Under the pieces are notes generated by a model. That model ran no database searches. It saw only the letters and a list, made by a program, of their open reading frames with translations, and had not been told where the DNA came from. The translations under genes and the position numbers were made by a program. From Eulemur rufifrons (taxonomy: Eukaryota > Chordata > Mammalia > Primates > Lemuridae): a stretch of DNA of 64,000 nucleotides. This document shows positions 35,501 through 49,226 of the stretch, one piece after another. The stretch lies in contig NW_027182875.1 of assembly GCF_041146395.1 (NCBI RefSeq), positions 328,501-392,500 on the forward strand, read 5' to 3'. The first letter of the stretch is position 1; every line of letters starts with the position of its first letter.

Positions 35501-38007
35501 GAACCATGGTGGATTTCCAGCTGATGAAGTAAAGGATTATTAAAGGAACGGGATGACCATGGGGATCATCGTTCATTCTCTGAAACAGAATCCGCCCTTT
35601 TCTCCTGCCAAACACATGCCCACTTCTCCTCTCTGGTTATAATAAAAACTAACCAGCGAACTGACAGAGGGCCTGACCCCCCTTCCACATCGACCATACA
35701 AAAAAAAAAACCGTACCCTCCAGCTACTTATTATAATGCTAACTTGCAAAATTTCCCTGCATTTTAAAACAATGGAAAAATGGTGGTGGCGTGATACTTA
35801 GAAGAATGGCTTCCTGTCAGTCTGCACTAACAAAAATAGGCAACACCAAGTCAGCTACTCCTCAGCATAGTTATGTCCGTCGCAGCCTTCTTGGGTTTCA
35901 GGAGGCACAAACAAACGTTATCACAATTATGATGAAACGCTGAACACCTGCAAGTAATTTTCATCGTAGTGGTTAATTGAAAAGCTCTGCGGCATACTTC
36001 ATGGAACAAGCCAGTTACCTGTTCCCACGCAAAGAGGAGTATATAGAACCATGGAGGATTTCCAGCTGACAAAGTAAAGGATTATTAAAGGAACAGGATG
36101 ACCATGGGGATCATCGTTAATTCTCTGAAACAGAATCCGCCCTTTTCACCTGCCAAACACATGCCCACTTCTCCTCTCTGGGGATAATAAGAACTAACCA
36201 GCGAACTGACAGAGGGCCTGACCCCCCCATCCACATCGACCACACACAAAAAAAACCCGTACCCTCCAGCTACTAATTATAATGCTAACTTGCAAAATTT
36301 CCCTGCATTTTAAAACAATGGAAAAATGGTGGTGGGATGATACTTAGAAGAATGGCTTCTTGTCTGTCTCCACTAACAAAAATAGGCAACACCAAGTCAG
36401 CTACTCCTCAGCATAGTTATGTCCGTCGCAGCCTTCTTGGGTTTCAGGAGGCACATACAAACGTTATCAAAATTATGGTGAAACGCTGAAAACCTGCAAA
36501 TAATTTTCAACGTACTGGTTAATTTGAAAACTCTCCAGCATACTTCTTGGAACAAGCCAGGTACCTGTGCCCACGCATAGAGGAGTATATAGAAACATGG
36601 TGGAATCCCAGCTGATGAAGCAAAGGTTTCTTAAAGGAATGAGATGACCATGCGGATCCTGTTTAATTCTCTGAAACAGAATCCGCACTTTTCACCTGCC
36701 AAACACATGCCCACTACTCTTCTCTGGGGATAATAAAAACAAACCAGCGATCTGACAGAGGGCCTGAACACCCATCCTGACCGACTCCACAAAAAAACAA
36801 AAAGTACCCTCCAGCTACTAATTATATTGCCAATTTGCAAAATTTCCCTGCATTTTTAAACAATGGAGAAATGATGGTGGGATGATACTTAGAATAATGG
36901 CTTCTTGTCAGTCTCCACTGACAAAAATAGGCAACACCAAGTCAGCTACGCCTCAGCATAGTTATGTCCGTAGCAGCCATATTTGGTTTCAGGAGACACA
37001 TACACACGTTATCACAATTATGGTGAAACGCTGAAAACCTGCAAAGGATTTTCAACATACTGGTTAATTGAAAAGCTCTGAAGCATACTTCTTGGAACAA
37101 GCCAGTTTCCTGTGCCCACGCATAGAGAAGTATATAGAATCATGGTGGATTCCCAGCTCATGAAGCAAAGGATTCTTAAAGGAACGGGATTACCATGCGG
37201 ATCCTGTTTAATTCTCTGAAACTGATCCGCAGTTTTCACCTGCCATACTAATACCCACTTCTCCTCTCTGGGGATAATAAAAACAAACCAGCGAACTGAC
37301 AGAGGGCCTGACCAACACATCCACACCGACCCCACAGGAAAAAAAAAAAAAAAACACCGTAGCCTCCAGCTACTAATTATAATGCTAACTTGCAAAATTT
37401 TCCTGCATTTTTAAACAATGGAAAAATGATGGTGAGATGATACTTAGAAGAATGGATACTTGTCAGTCTCCACTAACAAAAATAGGCAAAAACAAGTCAG
37501 CTACGCCTCAGCATCGTTATGTTCGTGGCAGCCTTCTTGGGTTTCAGGAGGCACAAACAAACGTTATCACAATTATGGTGAAACGCTGAACACCTGCAAA
37601 TAATTTTCTACCTAGTGGTTAATTGAAGAGCTCTGCGGCATACTTCTTGGAACAAGCCAGTTACCTGTTCCCACGCAAACAGGAGTATATAGAACCATGG
37701 TGGATTTCCAGCTGATGAAGTAAAGGATTATTAAAGGAACGGGATGAGCATGGGGATCATCGTTAATTCTCTGAAACAGAATCCGCCCTTTTCACCTGCC
37801 AAACACATGCCCACTTCTCCTCTCTGGGGATAATAAAAACTAACCAGCGAACTGACAGAGGGCCTGAACAACACATCCACATCGACCACACACAAAAAAA
37901 AACCGTACCCTCCAGCTACTAATTATAATGCTAACTTGCAAAATTTCCCTGCATTTTAAAACAATGGAAAAATGGTGGTGGGATGATACTTAGAAGAATG
38001 GCTTCTT
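32553..38007 (+). repeat. Sat-547 block C, copy 1
   Basis: About ten monomers are repeated at 40,766-46,222 with an offset of about 8,214 (15 monomers). By eye the two copies differ at only a handful of positions over about 5.45 kb, for example CATCCTTCTTGG at about 34,354 against CATACTTCTTGG in the partner, and A-tract lengths. Together with block A copy 2 it forms one complete 15-monomer higher-order unit (about 32,500-40,741). Confidence 0.83.
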
Positions 38008-40741
38008 GTCTGTCTCCACTAACAAAAATAGGCAACACCAAGTCAGCTACTCCTCAGCATAGTTATGTCCGTCGCAGCCTTCTTGGGTTTCAGGAGTCAC
38101 AAACAAACGTTATCACAATTATGGTGAAACGCTGAATACCTGCAAATAATTTTCAACGTAGTGGTTAATTGAAAAGCTCTGCGGCATACTTCTTGGAACA
38201 AGCCAGTTACCTGTTCCCACGCAAAGAGGAGTATATAGAAACATGGTGGATTTCCAGCTGATGAAGTAAAGGATTATTAAAGGAACGGGATGACCATGGT
38301 GATAATCGTTAATTCTCTGAAACAGAATCCGCCCTTTTCACCTGCCAAACACATGCCCACTTCTCCTCTCTGGGGATAATAAAAACTAACCAGCAAACTG
38401 ACAGAGGGCCTGAACCCCAAATCAACATTGACCACACACAAAAAAAAAACCGTACCCTCCAGCTACTAATTATAATGCTAACTTGCAAAATTTCCCTGCA
38501 TTATAAAACCATGGAAAAATGGTGGTGGGATGATACTTAGAAGAATGGCTTCTTGTCAGTCTCCACTAACAAAAATAGGCAACACCAAGTCAGCTACTCC
38601 TCAGCATAGTTATGTCTGTCGCAGCCTTCTTTGGTTTCAGGAGGCACAAACAAACGTTATCACAATTATGGTGAAACCCTGAACACCTGCAAATAATTTT
38701 CAACGTAGTGGTTAATTGAAAAGCTCTGCGGCATACTTCTTGGAACAAGCCAGCTACCTGTTCCCACGCAAAGAGGAGTATATAGAACCATGGTGGATTT
38801 CCAGCTGATGAAGTAAAGGATTATTAAAGGAACGGGATGACCATGCGGATCCTGTTTAATTCTCTGAAACAGAATTCGCCCTTTTCACCTGCCAAACACA
38901 TGCCCACTTCTCCTCTCTGGGGATAATAAAAACTAACCAGCGAACTGACAGAGGGCCTCACCCCCCCATCCACATCGACCACGCACAAAAAAAAACCGTA
39001 CCCTCCAGCTACTAATTATAATGCTAACTTGCAAAATTTCCCTGCATTTTAAAACAATGGAAAAATGGTGGTGGGATGATACTTAGAAGAATGGCTTCTT
39101 GTCAGTGTCCACTAACAAAAATAGGCAACACCAAGTCAGCTACTCCTCAGCATAGTTATGTCCGTCGCAGCCTTCTTGGGTTTCAGGAGGCACAAACAAA
39201 CGTTATCACAATTATGGTGAAACGCTGAACACCTGCAAATAATTTTCAACGTAGTGGTTAATTGAAAAGCTCTGCGGCATACTTCTTGGAACAAGCCAGT
39301 TACCTGTTCCCACGCAAAGAGGAGTATATAGAACCATGGTGGATTTCCATCTGATGAAGTAAAGGATTATTAAAGGAACGGGATGACCATGGGGATCATC
39401 GTCAATTCTCTGAAACAGAATCCGCCCTTTTCACCTGCCAAACACATGCCCACTTCTCATCTCTGAGGATAATGAAAACTAACCAGCGAACTGACAGAGG
39501 GCCTGACCCCCCCATCCACATCGACCACACACAAAAAAAAAAACCGTACCCTCCAGCTACTAATTAAAATGCTAAGTTGCAAAATTTCCGTGCATTTTAA
39601 AACAATGGAAAAATGGTGGTGGGATGATACTTAGAAGAATGGCTTCTTGTCTGTCTCCACTAACAAAAATAGGCAACTCTAAGTCAGCTACTCCTCAGCA
39701 TAGTTATGTCCGTCGCAGCCTTCTTGGGTTTCAGGAGGCACATATAAACGTTACCAAAATTATGGTGAAACGCTGAAAACCTGCAAATAATTTTCAACCT
39801 ACTGGTTAATTTGAAAACTCTCCAGCATACTTCTTGGAACAAGCCAGGTACCTGTGCCCACGCATAGAGGAGTATATAGAAACATGGTGTAATCCCAGCT
39901 GATGAAGCAAAGGATTCTTAAAGGAATAAGATGACCATGCGGATCCTGTTTAATTCTCTGAAACAGAATCCGCACTTTTCACATGCCAAACACATGCCCC
40001 ATACTCTTCTCTGGGGATAATAAAAACAAACCAGCGATCTGACAGAGGGCCTGAACAACCATCCTGACCGACCCCACAGAAAAAAAAGTACCCTCCAGCT
40101 ACTAATTATAATGCCAATTTGCAAAATTTCCCTACATTTTAAACAATGGAGAAATGAGGGTGGGATGATACTTAGAAGAATGGCTTCTTGTCAGTCTCCA
40201 CTAACAAAAATAGGCAACACCAAGTCAGCTACTCCTCAGTAGAGTTATGTCCGTCACAGCCTTCTTGTGTTTCAGGAGGCACAAGCAAACGTTATCACAA
40301 TTATGGGAAACGCTGAACACCTGCAAATAATTTTCAACGTAGTGGTTAATTGAAAAGCTCTGCGGCATACTTCTTGGAACAAGCCAGTTACCTGTTCCCA
40401 CGCAAACAGGAGTATATAGAACCATGGTGGATTTCCAGCTGATGAAGTAAAGGATTATTAAAGGAACGGGATGACCATGGGGATCATCGTTAATTCTCTG
40501 AAACAGAATCCGCCCTTTTCGCCTGACAAACACATGCCCACTTCTCCTCTCTGGGGATAATAAAAACTAACCAGCGAACTGACAGAGGGCCTCACCCCCC
40601 CATCCACATCGACCACGCACAAAAATAAACCGTACCCTCCAGCTACTAATTATAATGCTAACTTGCAAAATTTCCCTGCATTTTAAAACAATGGAAAAAT
40701 GGTGGTGGGATGATACTTAGAAGAATGGCTTCTTGTCAGTG
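38008..40741 (+). repeat. Sat-547 block A, copy 2
   Basis: This is a near-identical copy of 23,158-26,498 minus one monomer. The monomer at 39,076 is a patchwork of the two corresponding monomers of copy 1 (at 24,279 and 24,832): GTCAGTGTCCAC from the first, AGGAGGCACAAAC from the second, TTTCCATCTGATGAAG from the first, and CTCTGAGGATAATGAAAAC from the second. The block ends by an in-register switch to block C between 40,742 and 40,765. Confidence 0.8.
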
Positions 40742-40765
40742 TCCACTAACAAAAATAGGCAACAC

Positions 40766-43700
40766 GAAGTCAGCTACACCTCAGCATACTTATGTCCTTG
40801 GCAGTCACATTGGGTTTCAGGAGACACATACACACGTTATCACAATTATGGTGAAACGCTGAAAACCTGCAAAGGATTTTCAACATACTGGTTAATTGAA
40901 AAGCTCTGAGGCATACTTCTTGGAACAAGCCAGTTTACTGTGCCCACGCATAGAGAAGTATATAGAACCATGGTGGATTCCCAGCTCATGAAGCAAAGGA
41001 TTCTTAAAGGAACGGGATTACCATGCAGATCCTGTTTAATTCTCTGAAACAGATCCGCAGTTTTCACCTGCCATACTAATACCCACTTCTCCTCTCTGGG
41101 GATAATAAAAACAAGCCAGCGAACTGACAGAGGGCCTCACCAACACATCCACACCGACCCCACAGGAAAAAAAAAAAAAAAAAAAAACAACACCGTAGCC
41201 TCCAGCTATTAATTATAATGCTAACTTGCAAAATTTTCCTGCATTTTTAAACAATGGAAAAATGATGATGAGATGATACTTAGAAGAATGGATTCTTGTC
41301 AGTCTCCACTAACAAAAATAGGCAACACCAAGTCAGCTACTCCTCAGCATCGTTATGTTCGTGGCAACCTTCTTGGGTTTCAGGAGGCAAAAACAAACGT
41401 TATCACAATTATGGTGAAACGCTGAACACCTGCAAATAATTTTCAACGTAGTGGTTAATTGAAAAGCTCTGCGGCATACTTCTTGGAACAAGCCAGTTAC
41501 CTGTTCCCACGCAAAGAGGAGTATATAGAACCATGGTGGATTTCCAGCTGATGAAGTAAAGGATTATTAAAGGAACGGGCTGACCATGGGGATCATCGTT
41601 AATTCTCTGAAACAGAATCCGCCCTTTTCACCTGCCAAACACATGCCCACTTCTCCTCTCTGGGGATAATAAAAACTAACCAGCGAACTGACAGAGGGCC
41701 TGATCCCCCCATCCACATCGACCACAAACAAAAAAAAAACCGTACCCTCCAGCTACTAATTATAATGCTAACTTGCAAAATTTCCCTGCATTTTAAAACA
41801 ATGGAAAAATGGTGGTGGGATGATACTTAGAAGAATGGCTTCTTGTCTGTCTCCACTAACAAAAATAGGCAACACCAAGTCAGCTACTCCTCAGCATAGT
41901 TATGTCTGTCGCAGCCTTCTTGGGTTTCAGGAGGCACATACAAACGTTATCACAATTATGGTGAAACGCTGAAAACCTGCAAATAATTTTCAACGTACTG
42001 GTTAATTTGAAAACTCTCCAGCATACTTCTTGGAACAAGCCATGTACCTGTGCCCACGGATAGAGGAGTATATAGAAACGTGGTGGAATCCCAGCTGATG
42101 AAGCAAAGGATTCTTAAAGGAATGAGATGACCATGCGGATCCTGTTTAATTCTCTGAAATAGAATCCGCACTTTTCTCCTGCCAAACACATGCCCATTTC
42201 TCCTCTCTGGTTATAATAAAAACTAACCAGCGAACTGACAGAGGGCCTGACCCCCCCATCCACATCGACCACACAAAAAAAAAAACCATACCCTCCAGCT
42301 ACTTATTATAATGCTAACTTCCAAAATTTCCCTGCATTTTAAAAAATGCAAAAATGGTGGTGGGATGATACTTAGAAGAATGGCTTCTTGTCTGTCTCCA
42401 CTAACAAAAATAGGCAACACCAAGTCAGCTACTCCTCAGCATAGTTATGTCCGTCGCAGCCTTCTTGGGTTTCCGGAGGCACATACAAACGTTATCACAA
42501 TTATGGTGAAACGCTGAAAACCTGCAAATAATTTTCAACGTACTGGTTAATTTGTAAACTCTCCAGCATACTTCTTGGAACAAGCCAGGTACCTGTGCCC
42601 ACGCATAGAGGAGTATATAGAAACATGGTGGAATCCCAGCTGATGAAGCAAAGGATTCTTAAAGGAATGAGATGACCATGCGGATCCTGTTTAATTCTCT
42701 GAAACAGAAACCGCACTTTTCACCTGCCAAACACATGCCCACTACTCTTCTCTGGGGATAATAAAAACAAACCAGCGATCTGACAGAGGGCCTGAACACC
42801 CATCCTGACCGACCCCAAAAAAAAATGTACCCTGCAGCTACTAATTATAATGCCAATTTGCAAAATTTCCCTGCATTTTTAAACAATGGAGAAATGATGG
42901 TGGGATGATACTTAGAAGAATGGCTTCTTGTCAGTCTCCACTGACAAAAATAGGAAACACCAAGTCAGCTACGCCTCAGCATAGTTATGTCCGTAGCAGC
43001 CATATTTGGTTTCAGTAGGCACATGCACACGTTATCACAACTATGGTGAAACGCTGAAAACCTGAAAAGGATTTTCAACATACTGGTTAATTGAAAAGCT
43101 CTGAGGCATACTTCTTGGAACAAGCCAGTTTCCTGTGCCCACGCATAGAGAAGTATATAGAACCATGGTGGATTCCCAGCTCATGAAGCAAAGGATTCTT
43201 AAAGGAACGGGATTACCATGCGGATCCTGTTTAATTCTCTGAAACAGATCCGCAGTTTTCACCTGCCATACTAATACCCACTTCTCCTCTCTGGGGATAA
43301 TAAAAACAAGCCAGCGAACTGACAGAGGGCCTGACCAACACATCCACACCGACCCCACGGGAAAAAAAAAAAAAAAAAACACCGTAGCCTCCAGCTACTA
43401 ATTATAATGCTAACTTGCAAAATTTTCCTGCATTTTTAAACAATGGAAAAATGATGGTGAGATGATACTTAGAAGAATGGATTCTTGTCAGTCTCCACTA
43501 ACAAAAATAGGCAACACCAAGTCAGCTACTCCTCAGCATAGTTATGTCCGTCGCAGCCTTCTTGGGTTTCAGGAGGCCCAAACAAACGTTATCACAATTA
43601 TGGTGAAACGCTGAACACCTGCAAATAATTTTCAACGTAGTGGTTAATTGAAAAGCTCTGCGGCATACTTCTGGAACAAGCCAGTTACCTGTTCCCACGC

Positions 43701-46222
43701 AAAGAGGAGTATATAGAACCATGGTGGATTTCCAGCTGATGAAGTAAAGGATTATTAAAGGAACGGGATGACCATGGGGATCATCGTTCATTCTCTGAAA
43801 CAGAATCCGCCCTTTTCTCCTGCCAAACACATGCCCACTTCTCCTCTCTGGTTATAATAAAAACTAACCAGCGAACTGACAGAGGGCCTGACCCCCCTTC
43901 CACATCGACCATACAAAAAAAAAAACCGTACCCTCCAGCTACTTATTATAATGCTAACTTGCAAAATTTCCCTGCATTTTAAAACAATGGAAAAATGGTG
44001 GTGGCGTGATACTTAGAAGAATGGCTTCCTGTCAGTCTGCACTAACAAAAATAGGCAACACCAAGTCAGCTACTCCTCAGCATAGTTATGTCCGTCGCAG
44101 CCTTCTTGGGTTTCAGGAGGCACAAACAAACGTTATCACAATTATGATGAAACGCTGAACACCTGCAAGTAATTTTCATCGTAGTGGTTAATTGAAAAGC
44201 TCTGCGGCATACTTCATGGAACAAGCCAGTTACCTGTTCCCACGCAAAGAGGAGTATATAGAACCATGGAGGATTTCCAGCTGACAAAGTAAAGGATTAT
44301 TAAAGGAACAGGATGACCATGGGGATCATCGTTAATTCTCTGAAACAGAATCCGCCCTTTTCACCTGCCAAACACATGCCCACTTCTCCTCTCTGGGGAT
44401 AATAAGAACTAACCAGCGAACTGACAGAGGGCCTGACCCCCCCATCCACATCGACCACACACAAAAAAAACCCGTACCCTCCATCTACTAATTATAATGC
44501 TAACTTGCAAAATTTCCCTGCATTTTAAAACAATGGAAAAATGGTGGTGGGATGATACTTAGAAGAATGGCTTCTTGTCTGTCTCCACTAACAAAAATAG
44601 GCAACACCAAGTCAGCTACTCCTCAGCATAGTTATGTCCGTCGCAGCCTTCTTGGGTTTCAGGAGGCACATACAAACGTTATCAAAATTATGGTGAAACG
44701 CTGAAAACCTGCAAATAATTTTCAACGTACTGGTTAATTTGAAAACTCTCCAGCATACTTCTTGGAACAAGCCAGGTACCTGTGCCCACGCATAGAGGAG
44801 TATATAGAAACATGGTGGAATCCCAGCTGATGAAGCAAAGGTTTCTTAAAGGAATGAGATGACCATGCGGATCCTGTTTAATTCTCTGAAACAGAATCCG
44901 CACTTTTCACCTGCCAAACACATGCCCACTACTCTTCTCTGGGGATAATAAAAACAAACCAGCGATCTGACAGAGGGCCTGAACACCCATCCTGACCGAC
45001 TCCACAAAAAAACAAAAAGTACCCTCCAGCTACTAATTATATTGCCAATTTGCAAAATTTCCCTGCATTTTTAAACAATGGAGAAATGATGGTGGGATGA
45101 TACTTAGAATAATGGCTTCTTGTCAGTCTCCACTGACAAAAATAGGCAACACCAAGTCAGCTACGCCTCAGCATAGTTATGTCCGTAGCAGCCATATTTG
45201 GTTTCAGGAGACACATACACACGTTATCACAATTATGGTGAAACGCTGAAAACCTGCAAAGGATTTTCAACATACTGGTTAATTGAAAAGCTCTGAAGCA
45301 TACTTCTTGGAACAAGCCAGTTTCCTGTGCCCACGCATAGAGAAGTATATAGAATCATGGTGGATTCCCAGCTCATGAAGCAAAGGATTCTTAAAGGAAC
45401 GGGATTACCATGCGGATCCTGTTTAATTCTCTGAAACTGATCCGCAGTTTTCACCTGCCATACTAATACCCACTTCTCCTCTCTGGGGATAATAAAAACA
45501 AACCAGCGAACTGACAGAGGGCCTGACCAACACATCCACACCGACCCCACAGGAAAAAAAAAAAAAAACACCGTAGCCTCCAGCTACTAATTATAATGCT
45601 AACTTGCAAAATTTTCCTGCATTTTTAAACAATGGAAAAATGATGGTGAGATGATACTTAGAAGAATGGATACTTGTCAGTCTCCACTAACAAAAATAGG
45701 CAAAAACAAGTCAGCTACGCCTCAGCATCGTTATGTTCGTGGCAGCCTTCTTGGGTTTCAGGAGGCACAAACAAACGTTATCACAATTATGGTGAAACGC
45801 TGAACACCTGCAAATAATTTTCTACCTAGTGGTTAATTGAAGAGCTCTGCGGCATACTTCTTGGAACAAGCCAGTTACCTGTTCCCACGCAAACAGGAGT
45901 ATATAGAACCATGGTGGATTTCCAGCTGATGAAGTAAAGGATTATTAAAGGAACGGGATGAGCATGGGGATCATCGTTAATTCTCTGAAACAGAATCCGC
46001 CCTTTTCACCTGCCAAACACATGCCCACTTCTCCTCTCTGGGGATAATAAAAACTAACCAGCGAACTGACAGAGGGCCTGAACAACACATCCACATCGAC
46101 CACACACAAAAAAAAACCGTACCCTCCAGCTACTAATTATAATGCTAACTTGCAAAATTTCCCTGCATTTTAAAACAATGGAAAAATGGTGGTGGGATGA
46201 TACTTAGAAGAATGGCTTCTTG
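40766..46222 (+). repeat. Sat-547 block C, copy 2
   Basis: This is the second copy of 32,553-38,007, starting after the shared stretch TCCACTAACAAAAATAGGCA. It is nearly identical up to about 46,222. There the sequence turns to GTCAGTCTTCACTAAC, where the first copy reads GTCTGTCTCCACTAAC and continues into block A. The second higher-order unit is therefore incomplete. Confidence 0.83.
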
Positions 46223-49217
46223 TCAGTCTTCACTAACAAAAATATGCAACACCAAGTCAGCTATTCCTCAGCATAGTTATGTCCGTCGCAGCCTTCTTGG
46301 GTTTCAGGAGGCACATACAAACGTTATCACAATTATGGTGAAACGCTGAACACCTGCAAATAATTTTCAACGTACTGGCTAATTGAAAAGCTCTGCGGCA
46401 TACTTCTTGGAACAAGCCAGTTACCTGTTCCCACGCAAAGAGGAGTATATAGAAACATGGTGGAATCCCAGCTGATGAAGCAAAGGATTCTTAAAGGAAT
46501 GAGATGACCATGCGGATCCTGTTTAATTCTCTGAAACAGAATCCGCCCTTTTCACCTGCCAAACACATGCCCACTTCTCCTCTCTGGGGATAATAAAAAC
46601 TAACCAGTGAACTGACAGAGGGCCTCACCAACCCATCCACACTGACCCTACAAAAAAAAAAAAAAAGTACCCTCCAGCTACTAATTATAATGCTAACTTG
46701 CAAAATTTCCCTGCATTTTTAAACAATGGAAAAATGGTGGTGGGATGATACTTAGAAGAATGGCTTCTTGTCAGTCTCCACTAACAAAAATAGGCAACAC
46801 GAAGTCAGCTACGCCTCAGCATACTTATGTCCTTGGCAGCCATATTGGGTTTCAGGAGACACATACAAACGTTATCAAAATTATGGTGAAACGCTGAAAA
46901 CCTGCAAATAATTTTCAACGTAGTGGTTAATTGAAAAGCTCTGGGGCATACTTCTTGGAACAAGCCAGTTACCTGTGCCCACACATAGAGGAGTATATAG
47001 AACCATGGTGGATTCCCAGCTGATGAAGCAAAGGATTCTTAAAGGAATGAGATGACCATGCGGATCCTGTTTAATTCTCTGAAACAGAATCCGCACTTTT
47101 CACCTGCCAAACACATGCCCACTACTCTTCTCTGGCGATAATAAAAACAAACCAGCGATCTGACAGAGGGCCTGAACACCCATCCTGACCGACCCCACAA
47201 AAAAAAAAGTACCCTCCAGCTACTATTATATTGCCAATTTGCAAAATTTCCCTGCATTTTTAAAAAATGGAGAAAGGATGGTGGGATGATACTTAGAAGA
47301 ATGGCTTCTTGTCAGTCTCCACTGACAAAAATAGGCAACACCAAGTCAGCTACGCCTCAGCATAGTTATGTCCGTAGCAGCCATATTTGGTTTCAGTAGG
47401 CACATACACACGTTATCACAATTATGGTGAATCGCTGAAAACCTGCAAAGGATTTTCAACATACTGGTTAATTGAAAAGCTCTGAGGCATACTTCTTGGA
47501 ACAAGCCAGTTTCCTGTGCCCACGCATAGAGAAGTATATAGAACCATGGTGGATTCCCAGCTCATGAAGCAAAGGATTCTTAAAGGAACGGGATTACCAT
47601 GCGGATCCTGTTTAATTCTGTGAAACAGATCCGCAGTTTTCACCTGCCATACTAATACCCACTTCTCCTCTCTGGGGATAATAAAAACAAACCAGCGAAC
47701 TGACAGATGGCCTGACCAACACATCCACACCGACCCCACAGGAAAAAAAAAAAAAACACCGTAGCCTCCAGCTACTAATTATAATGCTAACTTGCAAAAT
47801 TTTCCTGCATTTTTAAACAATGGAAAAATGATGGTGAGATGATACTTAGAAGAATGGATTCTTGTCAGTCTCCACTAACAAAAATAGGCAAAACCAAGTC
47901 AGCTACGCCTCAGCATAGTTATGTTCGTGGCAGCCATCTTGGGTTTCAGGAGGCACAAACAAACGTTATTACAATTATGGTGAAACGCTGAACACCTGCA
48001 AATAATTTTCAACGTAGTGGTTAATTGAAAAGCTCTGCGGCATACTTCTTGGAACAAGCCAGTTACCTGTTCCCACGCAAAGAGGAGTATATAGAACCAT
48101 GGTGGATTTCCAGCTGATGAAGTAAAGGATTATTAAAGGAACGGGATGAGCATGGGGATCATCGTTAATTCTCTGAAACAGAATCCGCCCTTTTCACCTG
48201 CCAAACACATGCCCACTTCTCCTCTCTGGGGATAAAAAAAACTAACCAGCGAACTGACAGAGGGCCTGACCCCCCCCATCCACATCGCCCACACACACAA
48301 AGAAAACCGTACCCTCCAGCTACTAATTATAATGCTAAGTTCCAAAATTTCCCTTCATTTTTAACCAACGGAAAAATGATGGCGGCATGATACTTAGAAG
48401 AATGGCTTCTTGTCAGTCTCCGCTAACAAAAATCGGCAAAACCAAGTCAGCTACGTCTCGGCATAGTTATGTCTGTGGCAGCCATCTTGGGTTTCAAGGC
48501 ACATACAAACGTTGTCGCAATTATGATGAAACGCTGAACACCTGCAAATAATTTTCAATGTACTTTTTATTTGAAAACCTCTGTGGCATACTTCTTGGAA
48601 CAAGCCAGTCACCTGTGCCCACCCATACGGGAGTATATAGAACCATGGTGGTTTCCCAGCTGATGAAGCAAAGGATTCTTAAAGGAAGCGGATGACCATG
48701 GGGATCCTGTTTAATTCTTTGAAACAGAATCCGCACTTTTCACCTGCCAACAACATGCCCACTTCTCCTCTCTGGGGATAATAAAAACAAACCAGTGAAC
48801 ATCTAGAGGGCCTTGCACCCCCATCCACACTGACACCACAAAAAAAAAGAAAAGTACCCTCCAGCTACTAATTATAATGCTAACTTGCACAATTTCCCTG
48901 CATTTTAAACAATGGAAAAATCATGGTGGGATTATACTTAAAAGAATGGCTTCTTGTCAGTCTCCACTGACAAAAATAGGAAACACCAAGTGAGCTACGC
49001 CTCAGCATAGTTATGTCTGTGGCAGCCGTCTTGGGTTTCAGCAGGCACATACAAACCTTATCACAATTATGGTGAAACGCTGAAAACCTGCAAATAATTT
49101 TCAACGTAGTGGTTAATTGAAAAGCTCTGCGGCATACTTCTTGGAACAAGCCAGGTACCTGTGCCCACGCATAGAGGAGTATATAGAACCATGGTGGATT
49201 CCCAGCTGATGAAGCAA
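46223..49217 (+). repeat. Sat-547 monomers of mixed type before the Alu
   Basis: About five and a half monomers do not belong to the recent duplications. They mix both subfamilies and become progressively more divergent to the right (TGTCTGTGGCAGCCATCTTG, CGGCAAAACCAAGTCAGC, missing bases). This is the transition between the homogenised core and the older flank. Confidence 0.75.
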
Positions 49218-49226
49218 AGGATTCTT
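49218..49226. repeat. Alu target-site duplication, left copy
   Basis: AGGATTCTT precedes the T-run and is repeated at 49,569-49,577 (AGGATTCTT followed by AAAGGAACGG). The uninterrupted monomer elsewhere reads AAAGGATTCTTAAAGG, so the pair is a 9-base or slightly longer duplication. The cut TTCTT|AAA fits the L1 endonuclease preference. Confidence 0.8.

Larger units (their letters stand above)
23158..49226 (+). repeat. Sat-547 satellite array, homogenised core
   Basis: This is a tandem array of a monomer of about 547 bp. The landmark GATGATACTTAGAAGAATGG begins at 23,186, 23,733, 24,279, 24,832, 25,380, 25,920, 26,465, 27,016 and so on, with spacings of 540-564 that vary mainly with an internal A-tract. 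Other landmarks in order are CAGCTACTCCTCAGCATAGT, GGTTTCAGGAGGCACA, TTATCACAATTATGGTGAAA, GCATACTTCTTGGAACAAGC, GAGTATATAGAACCATGG, CAGCTGATGAAG, CTCTCTGGGGATAATAAAAA and CCTCCAGCTACTAATTATAA. At least two subfamilies alternate ('GTTCCCACGCAAAG' and 'GTGCCCACGCATAG' types). Minus-strand open frames of up to 127 codons run through it, but they are by-products; the A-tract reads as poly-Phe. I do not recognise it as a named satellite; it is not 171-bp alphoid. Confidence 0.93.
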
